A DNA stretch of 53,849 bases from Stutzerimonas stutzeri (GTDB lineage: Bacteria; Pseudomonadota; Gammaproteobacteria; Pseudomonadales; Pseudomonadaceae): contig NZ_JXXD01000168.1 in assembly GCF_000935215.1 (NCBI RefSeq), positions 1 to 53,849 on the forward strand, read 5' to 3'. Under the pieces are notes generated by a model, which saw only the letters and a program-made list of their open reading frames with translations, ran no database searches and had not been told where the DNA came from. A program made the position numbers and the translations under genes. Positions 1 to 8,996 of this stretch are shown here, one piece after another (position 1 is the first letter of the stretch; each line of letters begins with the position of its first letter).

Positions 1-348
1 GCGGGGCTTTTCACCCCCGCCGTAGTGCGAGTTGCCGTAGCCGAGGATGAACTGGGTGCTCAGCCCATGAGCGGCGGTTGCCTTCAGGTAACGGTGCCAG
101 GATGGCTCGATTTTCAATTGCCCGGGCCGGCGTTCGACATAGGCCCAGTGGGCGTCGGTGCGCACGGAGGTGATGCCGGCATCGCGCATCATCGCGTAGG
201 CGCGGCCGCTGGGGTCGCCCTTGTGCAGTTCATGGGCACATACGCCGACCACGAAAGGCTCCTCGGTGGTCTGGGCCGGTGTAAACGGAGCAAGGCCAAG
301 CAAGCCGCCCAGCAGCAGGGTGTTGAGCGGGGTAGAGCGCTTCGTCAT
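1..348 (-). CDS. Secreted glycoside hydrolase-like protein (N-terminal part, cut by window edge)
   Basis: Only the first 116 codons are in the window. The ATG at 348 opens a Sec-type signal peptide: basic MTKR, a hydrophobic Leu/Gly-rich stretch to about residue 22, then an Ala-rich cleavage region before TTEEPFVVG. The mature start (FVVGVCAHEL, then MRDAGITSVRTDAHW and YVERRPGQL) has the layout of the first beta-alpha units of clan-A (TIM-barrel) glycoside hydrolases such as PslG/GH39, where an Arg-x-Asp-x-His-Trp segment follows the first helix. It is the last visible gene of the exopolysaccharide operon, 24 bp after the Wzy-like gene. By analogy with PslG it probably trims or hydrolyses the polymer in the periplasm. 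The family and exact substrate are inferred; the catalytic glutamates lie outside the window. Confidence 0.6.
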   Translation of the reverse strand, partial: MTKRSTPLNTLLLGGLLGLAPFTPAQTTEEPFVVGVCAHELHKGDPSGRAYAMMRDAGITSVRTDAHWAYVERRPGQLKIEPSWHRYLKATAAHGLSTQFILGYGNSHYGGGEKPR

Positions 349-372
349 GTGGATCATCCGTGAAGGTAGGTC

Positions 373-1671
373 TCAGGTCAGGTGCTGCAACTCGGGCAGC
401 CGCTGCGCCGCCAGGTTGTTGCTCGGGGCGCGGGCCGGGGTCAGCACGTGGGAGATCGCCAGGCCCAGGAATAGCGTGGCGATGGACACCTCCAGTACAT
501 CCGTGGCCCAGGCCACCAGGCAGATGCAGAAAACGATCGGCAGCAACGCGCTGCGCAGTCGCGAGCCCCGCTCATGCAGGCGCAGCATCAGCGGAAAGGT
601 CAGCAGGTAGAGCAGCACACCGAACACGCCGAGCATTCCCCACAGGTACAGCGCGGTATTGTCGGCAATGCTCAGCAACTCCAGCCCGGGTACGGGATAG
701 ACCTTGCCAGTGCTGCCCACCGCGCCGAATCCCGCGCCCCACCAGCCCCATCCCTCACGGGTGATGACCTCGATGAAGTTCGGCCAGCTGTTGATCAGGC
801 GGTCGGCGAACGAGGCCAGCAGCGAGCCGTTGTTGGCGGCGTTGGGGTCCAGGCTGAGCACCAGGCTGGCCATCGGCAGCATCAGGCCGACCAGCACTGC
901 GACGAGAAACGCAGTGGCGCTGGCGAAGCGGTAGGCCGTGACGATCAGCATCAGCAGGGTCAGCACGTAGGCCGCCGCGGTGGATTTGTTGGTGGTCAGC
1001 ACGATGCCGATCAGCGCTGCGATGTAGAGCATCAGGCGTAGCACGCGCGGCTGGATGAATGCGGCGATGAACAGGCTGTAGATCGCGATCATCACCGACA
1101 GCGCGGTGGACATGCGGGCGAAGCCGCCGATGCGGTCGATGTCGTCGAATGCCCACGAGCGGTTGGCGCTCAGTTCCACCTCGCCGACCATGTAGCTGTA
1201 GCCCTTCCACGGGACGCTGGTGAACATGTCCAGGGCGATGCCGACGAAGCAGGCAATCAGGCAGAAGCCGATGATTCGGCGCAGCAGTCCGAGCCGCAAC
1301 TCCACATGGCGGCCGCAAATCAGGCCGAACAACAGCGGAATGTAGATGAACAGGCTGAAACCGATATTGGCCAGTTCGGCGCCATGCATCAGCGCCAGTT
1401 GGCTGGAAGTCACCAGCCCCAGCAGTACCAGCCAGAAGGCCGGCCAACCGCGGTAGCGCAACAGCTCCAGGCCCAGTGCGATCAGGCAGGCAACCTTGGG
1501 CAGGTACAGCAGCCAGGAGACTCCGGCCATGTCGAAGTAGTAGCGCAGGGCGCCGGAGAAGGTTTCAGTCAGCAGCAGCGAGGCGACGACCAGCGTCAAC
1601 AATGTCGGCTTGTCGAAGGCCAACGGATTCGAGTCGCGTCGCCGCGGGGTAATCAGCAGGCTCTGGTTCAT
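373..1671 (-). CDS. Wzy / O-antigen-ligase-like polysaccharide polymerase, integral membrane
   Basis: A 432-residue very hydrophobic protein with about ten to twelve predicted membrane segments, beginning with LLTLVVASLLLTETFSG near residue 25. It has a longer periplasmic-type loop (about residues 285-350, including a Trp/Gly-rich GWGWWGAGFGAVG) before the last helices. That loop position is typical of the Wzy/WaaL-type O-antigen polymerase and ligase superfamily. In a Wzx/Wzy-dependent pathway this protein would join flipped lipid-linked repeat units in the periplasmic face of the inner membrane. The ATG at 1671 is chosen because the longer frame upstream has no family character. This places the start 107 bp inside the end of the preceding glycosyltransferase gene. 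Such proteins diverge fast, so polymerase versus ligase cannot be settled here; the neighbouring Wzx- and Wzc-like genes favour polymerase. Confidence 0.75.
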   Translation of the reverse strand: MNQSLLITPRRRDSNPLAFDKPTLLTLVVASLLLTETFSGALRYYFDMAGVSWLLYLPKVACLIALGLELLRYRGWPAFWLVLLGLVTSSQLALMHGAELANIGFSLFIYIPLLFGLICGRHVELRLGLLRRIIGFCLIACFVGIALDMFTSVPWKGYSYMVGEVELSANRSWAFDDIDRIGGFARMSTALSVMIAIYSLFIAAFIQPRVLRLMLYIAALIGIVLTTNKSTAAAYVLTLLMLIVTAYRFASATAFLVAVLVGLMLPMASLVLSLDPNAANNGSLLASFADRLINSWPNFIEVITREGWGWWGAGFGAVGSTGKVYPVPGLELLSIADNTALYLWGMLGVFGVLLYLLTFPLMLRLHERGSRLRSALLPIVFCICLVAWATDVLEVSIATLFLGLAISHVLTPARAPSNNLAAQRLPELQHLT

Positions 1672-2875
1672 GGTGGATTCTCGTTCCCTGAAGTGTTTCA
1701 CGCAGGATGGTCTGGTATTGATCCAGCATGCGTTCCATATCCAGCAGCGGCAGCACGCTGGCCCGTGCCTGGCTGGCGAGCCGCTGCCGCAGTGCGCTGT
1801 CGATGTAGAGCCAGAGCATGGCGATGCCGAGTGAGTCGGGATCATCGGGCGAGCAGAGCAGGCCGTTGCATTCGTCGCGGATGATCTCCGGCAGCCCGCC
1901 CATGTTGCTGGCGATCACCGGCAGGTTGTTGGCGCAGCCTTCGACGGCCACCAGGCCGAACGGCTCGCCCCACAGCGACGGCACCACCAGCACGTCGATG
2001 CTCTGCATGAACTCGTCGCTGTCGCAGTAGCCGAGAAAGCTGACCTTTTTCGGATCGGCCATGGCCTTCAGCCGGGCTTCGTAGTCCAGCTTGCCGCGCC
2101 CGGCGATATCCAGCCGCGCATCGATGTCCAGCCGTTGGAACTGCTCGATCAGCCAGCCGACGCCCTTGTTCTCCGACAGCGTGCCGATATAGCCGAAGCG
2201 CAGTGGATGGTTGCTGCGCTGCCTGGGCTTGCTGCCCTGACCGGGGTTGGCCGGCGTGCAGTTGTGCACCACATGCTGGCGCGCGCCACTGAAATAGCCC
2301 TGTGCGGTGATGCGCTCGAGCACGAAGCGGCTGACGCCGATCGCCGTGGCCACTTGCGCTGAGGCGCCGGCGTGGCGGAGACGGAACACCGAACACATAC
2401 CGCACTGGCGCTGGCAGCTCTTGCCGTGGTTGAACATGGTGTCCTTCGGGCAGAGCAGGTACAGGTCGTGCAGCACCTGGACGATCGGCAGGCCGGCGGC
2501 GGTGATTTCGTCCCAGGCGGAAATCGACCAGCCGGTGAGGTTGTTGCAGACCACGATATCCGGCTGCTCCCGCGCGATCACCTCGCGCACGTGACAGCGC
2601 ATGTCGCGGTTGTAGCGGTCCCGGTAGTGCCAGCCGAGGCGGGCGACGCGACTCGGGCGCTGCTGGGTGTAATGCCAGTAGCTGTTCGCCAGGTTGGCGC
2701 GATAGACCCGCACACCGTCCTGAATCTGCATGTTCAGCCCGGCATCCGGGCCGGTCGCCAGCACTGCCACCTCACAACCACGCCGCTGCAACCCTTCGGC
2801 CAGGTGCCGGAGGATGACTTCTGCGCCGCCGCCGACATGCGGGGTGTAGAACGCATTGAGGAATAGGATCTTCAT
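1565..2875 (-). CDS. Family 4 (GT-B) glycosyltransferase
   Basis: 436 residues. The N-terminus MKILFLNAFYTPHVGGGAEV is the standard acceptor-domain start of GT4 enzymes, with the Gly-Gly-Gly-Ala loop. The C-terminal half has GYIGTLSENKGVGWLIEQF (start of the donor Rossmann domain) and PSLWGEPFGLVAVEG, which holds the E-x7-E motif that contacts the nucleotide sugar. Four cysteines at about 144-163 (CPKD, CQRQCGMC) resemble a small metal-binding knuckle seen in some GT4 proteins. It should add a sugar to the lipid-linked repeat unit at the cytoplasmic face. The last 35 or so residues lie in sequence that also encodes the start of the Wzy-like protein and have no family character, so the C-terminus may have been lengthened by loss of an earlier stop codon. 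Donor and acceptor sugars are unknown. Confidence 0.85.
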   Translation of the reverse strand: MKILFLNAFYTPHVGGGAEVILRHLAEGLQRRGCEVAVLATGPDAGLNMQIQDGVRVYRANLANSYWHYTQQRPSRVARLGWHYRDRYNRDMRCHVREVIAREQPDIVVCNNLTGWSISAWDEITAAGLPIVQVLHDLYLLCPKDTMFNHGKSCQRQCGMCSVFRLRHAGASAQVATAIGVSRFVLERITAQGYFSGARQHVVHNCTPANPGQGSKPRQRSNHPLRFGYIGTLSENKGVGWLIEQFQRLDIDARLDIAGRGKLDYEARLKAMADPKKVSFLGYCDSDEFMQSIDVLVVPSLWGEPFGLVAVEGCANNLPVIASNMGGLPEIIRDECNGLLCSPDDPDSLGIAMLWLYIDSALRQRLASQARASVLPLLDMERMLDQYQTILRETLQGTRIHHEPEPADYPAATRLESVGLRQADIVDAGRRLAAAD

Positions 2876-2937
2876 CGGTTGGCTCGCTGATTGAACCTGT
2901 CAGGCTGCTCGCATGGCCCTACGGGCACTCGCCTGGC

Positions 2938-3447
2938 TCAGGAGTAGCACTGGAGATAACGGGTGGGTACCCGGACCTTCTGCTCACGCTGCAGCAGGTT
3001 GAGCAGGATGACGGAGCGTTCTTCGCCGTCACTGCTGACGAAGATCGCTTCGATGTCGCTGAAGCTGCCCCCGCTGACTTGGACCCGTTCGCCGGGTGAG
3101 AACGGCGCAGCCGCCATGGTCTGCGGCTGGGCGAGGCGCTGTCGCAACTGTTCGATCAGCTCGTCGCGTACCGGCGTCGGCTGGCCGCCGAAGCTAACTA
3201 CGCGGCTGACACCACGGGTGGAGCGGATCGGGTACCAGTTGTCGTGAATGCAATCGAGCCGGATGAACAGGTAGCCCGGAAACAGCGCCTCGCCGGACTT
3301 GGTCCCCTGTGAGCCGCGCAAGGGCGCAGGCGCCTTGAGCGGGCGGTAGCACTCGAAGTGCTGGCGCAACAGGTGCTCCTCGGCGCGGGCCTCCTGGCGA
3401 GGCTTGGTCTGGATCAGGTACCAGCGTGCGGTAATGCTCGGTGTCAT
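2938..3447 (-). CDS. rfaH: RfaH-type transcription antiterminator (NusG paralogue)
   Basis: 169 residues, the usual RfaH length. Residues 8-105 form the NGN domain that binds the RNA polymerase clamp: RWYLIQTKPRQEARAEEHL, ALFPGYLFIRLD, then IRSTRGVSRVVSFGG. After a short linker, residues 117-169 form the KOW domain: FSPGERVQVSGGSFSDIEAI, then SVILLNLLQREQKVRV. This C-terminal half resembles E. coli RfaH more than NusG, notably in the IEAIF...DGEERS...LLNLL run, so a fold-switching tail is plausible but untested. RfaH binds the ops signal in nontemplate DNA, suppresses Rho termination and helps recruit ribosomes. The gene sits inside the exopolysaccharide operon, and an ops-like sequence lies in that operon's leader at 11225-11236, which suggests self-regulation. 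Start: ATG with AAGGA about 8 bp upstream. Confidence 0.88.
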   Translation of the reverse strand: MTPSITARWYLIQTKPRQEARAEEHLLRQHFECYRPLKAPAPLRGSQGTKSGEALFPGYLFIRLDCIHDNWYPIRSTRGVSRVVSFGGQPTPVRDELIEQLRQRLAQPQTMAAAPFSPGERVQVSGGSFSDIEAIFVSSDGEERSVILLNLLQREQKVRVPTRYLQCYS

Positions 3448-3501
3448 GGGATGTCCTTCCCTGATTGGCCTGCCCGAATCCCGATGGCAGGCGGAATGTC
3501 G

Positions 3502-4245
3502 TCACGCCAGTGTCAGCGTTGCCCTTTTTTCCTGTCCCTCGACCACGCTGAAGCGCTGCAGCAATTCCTTGATCTCTTCGCGGCTGTTGAACATCAGCAC
3601 GTCGATGATCGACAGCGACGGCACGAACGGATGCTTGAGCTGCGCGTAGGTGACCTCATCCATGCGCAGGAAGCGCAACAGCAGACCGTCGGCGCGGAAG
3701 CGGGCAGGGCAGTACAGCTCCATGCCGCCGATGGGGTTGAGGTAGAGCTCGCCGTCCATCCGGTGGGTGATCTGGATGACGCGGTCCTGCATGTCCATCT
3801 TCGCTGGCAAATCGAGGCTGGAGCCGCGATAGATCGGTGTGCGGATGTTCAGGTAAGCACAGAGGCAGCGCAGGGAGTTTTCGGTGAACAGCGCCAGATT
3901 GCGTTCCGGGCACTGCAGGATGCCGCGGATCAGCGGCAGCACCGCATCGCGCTGGGGTGCCTTGGCGTAGCAACGCTCGAGGGTCAGCATCAGCCCCGCG
4001 GCTTCCTTGTCGAAGTCGTCGCAGAGCCAGCGCTCGTTGATGCGCTCGGTCTGATGGCCCTTCTTCAGCGGAAAGCTGATGAGCTTGGGTTGGCCATTGA
4101 CGAGAATCCGGTTGCGGTTCATCCAGGAGCCCCTGACGAATTGCAGGTCGTCACCCAGCACGAATACGTCGCTGAGCGCGATCAACTGAAAGTAGCCCAG
4201 GTACGGAAATAGGTAGGGCTGCATCATCGAGACGGTTCTGAGCAC
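3502..4245 (-). CDS. WbqC-family protein
   Basis: 247 residues. The N-terminal run SMMQPYLFPYLGYFQLI is the signature opening of the WbqC family, followed by the family's DDLQFVRGSWMNRNRIL and PLIRGI blocks. WbqC proteins are encoded in many O-antigen and exopolysaccharide loci and are thought to take part in modifying a sugar or its amino substituent. The exact reaction is not something I can state from sequence. The start is a GTG at 4245, supported by a strong AAGGAGGTG ribosome-binding site. It lies 22 bp after the tyrosine-kinase gene and 54 bp before rfaH, so it belongs to the same operon. It is probably cytoplasmic, with no signal peptide or membrane segment. An amino-sugar modification would fit with the DegT aminotransferase at 8997-10199. 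Confidence 0.85.
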   Translation of the reverse strand: MLRTVSMMQPYLFPYLGYFQLIALSDVFVLGDDLQFVRGSWMNRNRILVNGQPKLISFPLKKGHQTERINERWLCDDFDKEAAGLMLTLERCYAKAPQRDAVLPLIRGILQCPERNLALFTENSLRCLCAYLNIRTPIYRGSSLDLPAKMDMQDRVIQITHRMDGELYLNPIGGMELYCPARFRADGLLLRFLRMDEVTYAQLKHPFVPSLSIIDVLMFNSREEIKELLQRFSVVEGQEKRATLTLA

Positions 4246-4267
4246 GGTGCACCTCCTTGTCTGGCGA

Positions 4268-6478
4268 TCAGGCTTGCTGGGTGTAGGTGTAATAGCCGTA
4301 GGCGCCGCTGTCGTACGGCGAGGTCGAGGCCTTGCGCTTCACGGCATTGAGGATCACGCCTTTGAGCAGCACGCCGTTCTGCGCGAGCCGCCGCTTGGAT
4401 GCATCGATCTGCGAGCTGGTGCTGAGGCCGAAGCGGGCCACCAGCAGGTTGGTACCCGACTGCTGGGCGACCAGTACGGCGTCGGTCACCGCGAGCACCG
4501 GCGGCGTATCGATGATGATGAAGTCGTAGAGCTTTTCCGCTTCACGCAGCAGGCGGGAGAAGTTGTCGTGCATCAGCAGTTCGGACGGATTCGGCGCGGA
4601 GAACCCGGCGGAGATGAAGTGCAGGTTCTTCTGCTCGGTGCGGTTGGTGATCTCCGCGAGGTTCAGGCCACTGGCCAGTGCATCCGACAGCCCGTGACGC
4701 GGCGCCATGCCGAACAGGGTATGCAGGTAGCCGCGGCGCATGTCGGCATCGATCAGCAGCACGCGCTGGCCGGTCTGCGCGATCACCGCAGCAAGGTTGC
4801 TCGACACGAACGACTTGCCAACCGAAGGGGTCGGGCTGGTGATCATCAGCACTTTGTTGCGCGCCTCGAGCATGGCGAACTTGAGGCTGGTACGCAGGCT
4901 GCGCAGCGATTCGACCGCCAGATCGGTCGGTTCGGTGAGGCTGAGCAGTCGGGTCTTGCCGTCGCGGCTCTTGCGGCTGCGATTGAGCTGATCCTGAGAG
5001 GCGCTGTAGGGCAGGCCGGCATAGACCGGTACGCCAAGCTTCTCGATCACGTCCGGGCTTTCCACACCGCGGTAGAAGGCCTGGCGCAGCAGGATGACTG
5101 CCGCCGAGACGAGCAGGCCGACGAAGATCGCGATGGCCACCACCAGCGGTTTGACCGGTTTCGACGGCTTCTCGATCATCGAGTAGGCGTTGTCGATGAT
5201 GCGCACGTTGCCGATGGTGCCGGCGCGCAGGATGTCCTGCTCCTGTGCCTGGTTCATCAGCAGCGTGTAGGTCTGGGTCGTGACTTCCATGTCACGTTGG
5301 AGGCGCAGCAACTCCTGCTGCGTCATAGGGAGGGCGTCGACCTTCTTCAGCAGCTGCGCCTTTTGCGTCTGCAGCTCGTTCATCTGGGTGATCAGCGTGC
5401 GATAGGTCGGGTGCTCGCGGGTATAGAGGCGGTCGTACTCCACGCGCTTGAGCGACAGTTCGGATATCTGCGTTTCCAGCGCGACGATCTGGTCGAGCAC
5501 ACCCTTGGTCTCGATGCTGATATCCACCGATTTGGAGCTGGTCTGGTAGGCATTCAGCGCGGCTTCGGCCTTCTCCAGCTCCTTGCGCACCTGAGGTAGT
5601 TGAGAGCGCAGGAAGTCCAGGCGCTGGGCCGCTTCTGCCGAGCTGCGCTGGATGTTCTGGCTGACGTACAGCCGGCTGATCTCGTCCAGCACATGGCTGG
5701 CCAGCTGCGGGTCCGGGTCTTCCAGGGACATGTAGATGATCCCGGAATCCTTGCCGGCCTCGCCGACCTTCAAGCGGTTCTGGTAATCCAGCGCGGTGGT
5801 CTGCGGGCGGTTCCTGACTAGTTGGAATTCGGTGCCAGGACGCGCTTCCAGCTGGGCGATCTGCACCTTGAAGCCCTGGTTCTCCACAGCTTCATTGACC
5901 TGGCCGCGCAGAATCAGCTGCTGCTCGTCGTCATGCAGCGTGAAGCTGCCGGCCGTGCCGGCGATCAACGTCAGCTCCACGCCCAGATACGCTTCGGGCA
6001 CATCGAGCTGGAATACTTCGAGCTTTTCCCCACCCCACGCATAGCCGGTCAGGCCGAACAGCGGGGTGGCCAGCGCGCCATCAGTCGCCGGGTCATGCTT
6101 GCGCGCCATGAAGGCGCCGAACACCGGGAAGTGATGGGGTTTGGCGACGATGTAGAGCTTTAGCTCCTCGACGGCTCTGCCGAGCACGGCGCGGGATTTG
6201 AGCAGGGAGATTTCAGTGACCGCCTGGGACACCGAATCCGGCCGGGCCGATATTTCCGGCACGCCGGTGATCGCGGCTTTTTTCGGTTCGATCTGGATCA
6301 TCGCGGTCGCCTGGTAGATCGGCGTGGCGATCAGGGCATAGAGCACGCCCAGTGCAGCGAAAAAGCCGGTAATGGTGACGATCAGCGCCTTGTGATCGTA
6401 GGCGGTGCGCATTATTCCGGCGAGGTCGATGCGGTTGTCCGCGTCATATTCCAGCGAAGAGCGGGTCAAGGCAGTCAT
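4268..6478 (-). CDS. Wzc-like chain-length determinant and BY-type tyrosine kinase
   Basis: 736 residues combining the two parts of a polysaccharide co-polymerase. The N-terminal Wzz domain has a first membrane helix at about 33-52 (LIVTITGFFAALGVLYALIA), a long periplasmic coiled-coil region (about 290-400) and a second helix near 445-465. The cytoplasmic kinase follows, with Walker A SPTPSVGKS at 548-556, Walker A' VLLIDADMRR at 573-582 and Walker B FIIIDTPP at 653-660. The C-terminus ends in a tyrosine cluster (Tyr722, 727, 729, 730, 732), the usual autophosphorylation tail. It should set polymer length and coordinate Wzy polymerisation with export. It starts with ATG preceded by GGAAGG and is 51 bp downstream of the GT2 gene. 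No phosphatase (Wzb) or outer-membrane Wza gene is visible; these may lie beyond the left edge. Confidence 0.93.
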   Translation of the reverse strand: MTALTRSSLEYDADNRIDLAGIMRTAYDHKALIVTITGFFAALGVLYALIATPIYQATAMIQIEPKKAAITGVPEISARPDSVSQAVTEISLLKSRAVLGRAVEELKLYIVAKPHHFPVFGAFMARKHDPATDGALATPLFGLTGYAWGGEKLEVFQLDVPEAYLGVELTLIAGTAGSFTLHDDEQQLILRGQVNEAVENQGFKVQIAQLEARPGTEFQLVRNRPQTTALDYQNRLKVGEAGKDSGIIYMSLEDPDPQLASHVLDEISRLYVSQNIQRSSAEAAQRLDFLRSQLPQVRKELEKAEAALNAYQTSSKSVDISIETKGVLDQIVALETQISELSLKRVEYDRLYTREHPTYRTLITQMNELQTQKAQLLKKVDALPMTQQELLRLQRDMEVTTQTYTLLMNQAQEQDILRAGTIGNVRIIDNAYSMIEKPSKPVKPLVVAIAIFVGLLVSAAVILLRQAFYRGVESPDVIEKLGVPVYAGLPYSASQDQLNRSRKSRDGKTRLLSLTEPTDLAVESLRSLRTSLKFAMLEARNKVLMITSPTPSVGKSFVSSNLAAVIAQTGQRVLLIDADMRRGYLHTLFGMAPRHGLSDALASGLNLAEITNRTEQKNLHFISAGFSAPNPSELLMHDNFSRLLREAEKLYDFIIIDTPPVLAVTDAVLVAQQSGTNLLVARFGLSTSSQIDASKRRLAQNGVLLKGVILNAVKRKASTSPYDSGAYGYYTYTQQA

Positions 6479-6529
6479 TGGGAATCCTTCCTCATGGTGC
6501 GTTTTTGCAAAGAAGCGGGGTCGGGCTGA

Positions 6530-7462
6530 TCAGCTCCTGGCCAGCCGTGGGCTCAACCGGCGTAGCAGGTTGAGGCTGATGTTCTGGGCGATGGTTGAAA
6601 GCGCCTGGATCTTGCTGAACGGCGAGATCAGCGATAGGCACTCGCCGAACACCTGGATCAGGAAATACTCGTAAAGCGCGTTATTGCCGATGCGGTTGTA
6701 GTAGCGCGCCAGCGAGTAGTGGGCGTGCATGGCCATCTGGATGCGCTGCCGGCTCGGCTGCATGGAGAAGATGCCGCCCTCGTGCACGCGGTAGGCCGCG
6801 GGGCTGATGCCTTCCATGAACTTGCCTTTGCCGTAGGCGCCGAGCAGCGACCACCAGCAGATATCCAGCACCTTCACGCCGAGCAATTCCGCTGGCAGTT
6901 CCTGAATCAGGTTGCGAAAGCACACGGTCAGCGTCGAGAGCGGGCGGCCCTGCATCAATTCCAGCGCCGTGGCGTCCTTGCGTAGCTTTCCGGTCAGCTG
7001 CGGGCTCTGGATGATGCCCTGGCTGTTGAACATGAACGCATCGTGATAGGTGATCACGTAGTCACGATGCTGCTCGAGAAAGTCCACCTGCTGCTGCAGC
7101 TTGGTCGGATCGGTCCAGTAGTCGTCGCCTTCGCAATAGGCGATGTATTTGCCCCCCGCACGGGCGAATAGCCGCGTGCTGAATGGCACGCCGAGGCTGA
7201 ACTGATTCTGCGTCTGGTAGATCGGCTTGATGATGCTGGGGTAGCGCGCCGCGTAGTCGGCGATGATCGCGGCGGTGGTGTCAGTCGAGGCGTCGTCGTG
7301 GACGATCACCTCGAAAGGGAAATCCGTTTCCTGCTGGAGGAAGCTCTCCAGCGCCTTCCTTATAAAGGATGCGTGGTTGTAGGCCAGGCAGACGACGCTC
7401 AGCAGCGGTTCGGTCTTGCCGCCCCAACGTTCAATCAAGGCTTGCTCGCTCTTCAATTCCAT
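6530..7462 (-). CDS. Family 2 (GT-A) glycosyltransferase
   Basis: 310 residues. The N-terminal nucleotide-binding fold is clear: LLSVVCLAYNHASFIRKALE, then FEVIVHDDASTDTT with the conserved Asp-Asp, and YCEGDDYWTDP, which supplies the metal-binding acidic motif. The C-terminal 100 residues are less typical and probably form the acceptor and membrane-contact part; no full transmembrane helix is obvious. It is likely to extend the lipid-linked repeat unit on the cytoplasmic side. The ATG at 7462 lies 32 bp inside the end of the flippase gene and has no good ribosome-binding site, so translation is probably coupled to the upstream gene. Sugar specificity cannot be read from the sequence. Confidence 0.87.
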   Translation of the reverse strand: MELKSEQALIERWGGKTEPLLSVVCLAYNHASFIRKALESFLQQETDFPFEVIVHDDASTDTTAAIIADYAARYPSIIKPIYQTQNQFSLGVPFSTRLFARAGGKYIAYCEGDDYWTDPTKLQQQVDFLEQHRDYVITYHDAFMFNSQGIIQSPQLTGKLRKDATALELMQGRPLSTLTVCFRNLIQELPAELLGVKVLDICWWSLLGAYGKGKFMEGISPAAYRVHEGGIFSMQPSRQRIQMAMHAHYSLARYYNRIGNNALYEYFLIQVFGECLSLISPFSKIQALSTIAQNISLNLLRRLSPRLARS

Positions 7463-8993
7463 TTTTGGATGCTCGCTTGGTGATGAGTAGATGAAGCTTG
7501 AGTAGCAGTGATTTCGAGGTCGCCGCGACCAGCAGCAGGCAGATGAACCCGCTTACGGCCAGCGCGATCAGAATGTCGAAGCGGTTGTCGCTGACGATCA
7601 GCAGGAACAGCGGCTCGCCCAGCGCCACGCCGATCACGGTCGCGGCGGTAATCCGCAACATGTCTCGTGCCCAGACGCCCTGCAGGCCCGGAGCAAAGCG
7701 CCGGTGCACCACCGGCGGCCAGATCACGAAGGTCGCCAGGCGCAGGAAGAACCACGCCAGTGCGGCACCGTAAGCGCCGTGTGCAAGCGCTGCGTAGATC
7801 ACGATCGGCATGCTGATGGCGGTGGAAACCACGCTGTACCAGATGTGCAGGCGCAGCTGGCCGTAGGCGTACTGCAGGTAGAACTGGAAGGCGCCGACCG
7901 CCATCAGTGCGCTGCCCGGCACGTACCAGAACAGCATGCGTTCGCTCCATTGGGCAGCGGCAGCGTCGCCAGTCCAGGCGAAGATCAGCGCCTGACCGTG
8001 CCAGGCGATCACCGCAGCCATGGGAAACAGCACGCTGCAGACGAAGCGGGTGGCGTTCAGGTACAGCCGCTCCATCTCGGCGATTCGCCCTTCGGCCACG
8101 AGCATGGTCATGCGCGGCAACAGCGTCTGCACCAAGGGGTTGGTCAGGGTCATGATGCCGGTGGTGATCAGCGCCACCAGCGAGAAGTAGCCGTACTCCT
8201 TGAGCAGCAGCACCTTGGAAAGCAGCACTTTGTCCAGCTGGGTCAGCACGATCCACAGCAGCGAGGTGAAGAACATGCCGCCGGCGAATGGCAGCACCGG
8301 CTTGACCACGCGCCAGTCGATGCCGGTGAGCAAACGTGGGCTGGCCAGTTGCACATAGGCCTTGCTGGCAAAGGCCAGCGTTTCCACCAGGGCGACGGTT
8401 GTTTGAAACAGGAAGAAGTCCAGCGGGTCTTGCGAGACGTAGGCGACCAGGAACAGGCCGCCGAAGTAACGCAAGGTGGCGATCAGTACGTTCGTTGCGT
8501 TCAGCCAGCCGTGCAGCTCGACGCCCTGCAGTCCGCTTTTGTAAAGGGTTGCGTAGAGCCTTAGCCCGACCATCAGGCCCATCAGGCTGATGCACTGCAT
8601 GATGGTGACGGTGCTCAACTCGCGCGCCTGCAGCCAGGTTCCGGCGATCCAGCCGCTGCTAAGGTAGATCGACACGCAGGTTGCCAGCGCGATGGGCAGC
8701 AACAGCAGCTCGAACGAGCGCAGCAAGCGCCCGGCGGGGCCGGGCGCAGCGGACAGGTCGCCCTGCCCGCGGTAGTGCGCTACTTGTCGCACCAATGCAG
8801 GCGACATCCCGGCATCTAGCAGCTGCAACCAGGCCTGGAGCACGGCGAAGAAGCCAATCAGGCCGTAGGCTTCGGCGCCGAGGTGCTTCAGGTAGAACGG
8901 CAGGATCAGAATGCCGACAAGCACGGCATACGCCTGCCCGAGGTAATTCAGGCTGGTATTGCGGATCACCGATGACCGCTTGGGATCTGACAT
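7431..8993 (-). CDS. Wzx-like polysaccharide flippase (MOP superfamily)
   Basis: 520 residues with about 12-14 hydrophobic helices spread through the whole length. The N-terminus SVIRNTSLNYLGQAYAVLVGILILPFYLKHLGAEAYGLIGFF is the typical start of polysaccharide-biosynthesis (Wzx/RfbX, PST) transporters, in particular the Leu-Gly-x-Glu-x-Tyr-Gly-Leu motif. It should flip the undecaprenyl-linked repeat unit across the inner membrane for polymerisation. The basic C-terminal tail (KLHLLITKRASKNG) is cytoplasmic in character. It follows the aminotransferase gene by 3 bp and overlaps the GT2 gene by 32 bp, so it is tightly coupled in the operon. Confidence 0.9.
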   Translation of the reverse strand: MSDPKRSSVIRNTSLNYLGQAYAVLVGILILPFYLKHLGAEAYGLIGFFAVLQAWLQLLDAGMSPALVRQVAHYRGQGDLSAAPGPAGRLLRSFELLLLPIALATCVSIYLSSGWIAGTWLQARELSTVTIMQCISLMGLMVGLRLYATLYKSGLQGVELHGWLNATNVLIATLRYFGGLFLVAYVSQDPLDFFLFQTTVALVETLAFASKAYVQLASPRLLTGIDWRVVKPVLPFAGGMFFTSLLWIVLTQLDKVLLSKVLLLKEYGYFSLVALITTGIMTLTNPLVQTLLPRMTMLVAEGRIAEMERLYLNATRFVCSVLFPMAAVIAWHGQALIFAWTGDAAAAQWSERMLFWYVPGSALMAVGAFQFYLQYAYGQLRLHIWYSVVSTAISMPIVIYAALAHGAYGAALAWFFLRLATFVIWPPVVHRRFAPGLQGVWARDMLRITAATVIGVALGEPLFLLIVSDNRFDILIALAVSGFICLLLVAATSKSLLLKLHLLITKRASKNGIEERASLD

Positions 8994-8996
8994 GAG

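Noticed and set aside
4247-5599. Plus-strand open frame of 450 codons opposite the Wzc-like gene
   Set aside because: Low-complexity His/Gln/Arg-rich translation typical of antisense frames, no start signal, fully inside a gene with all its motifs.
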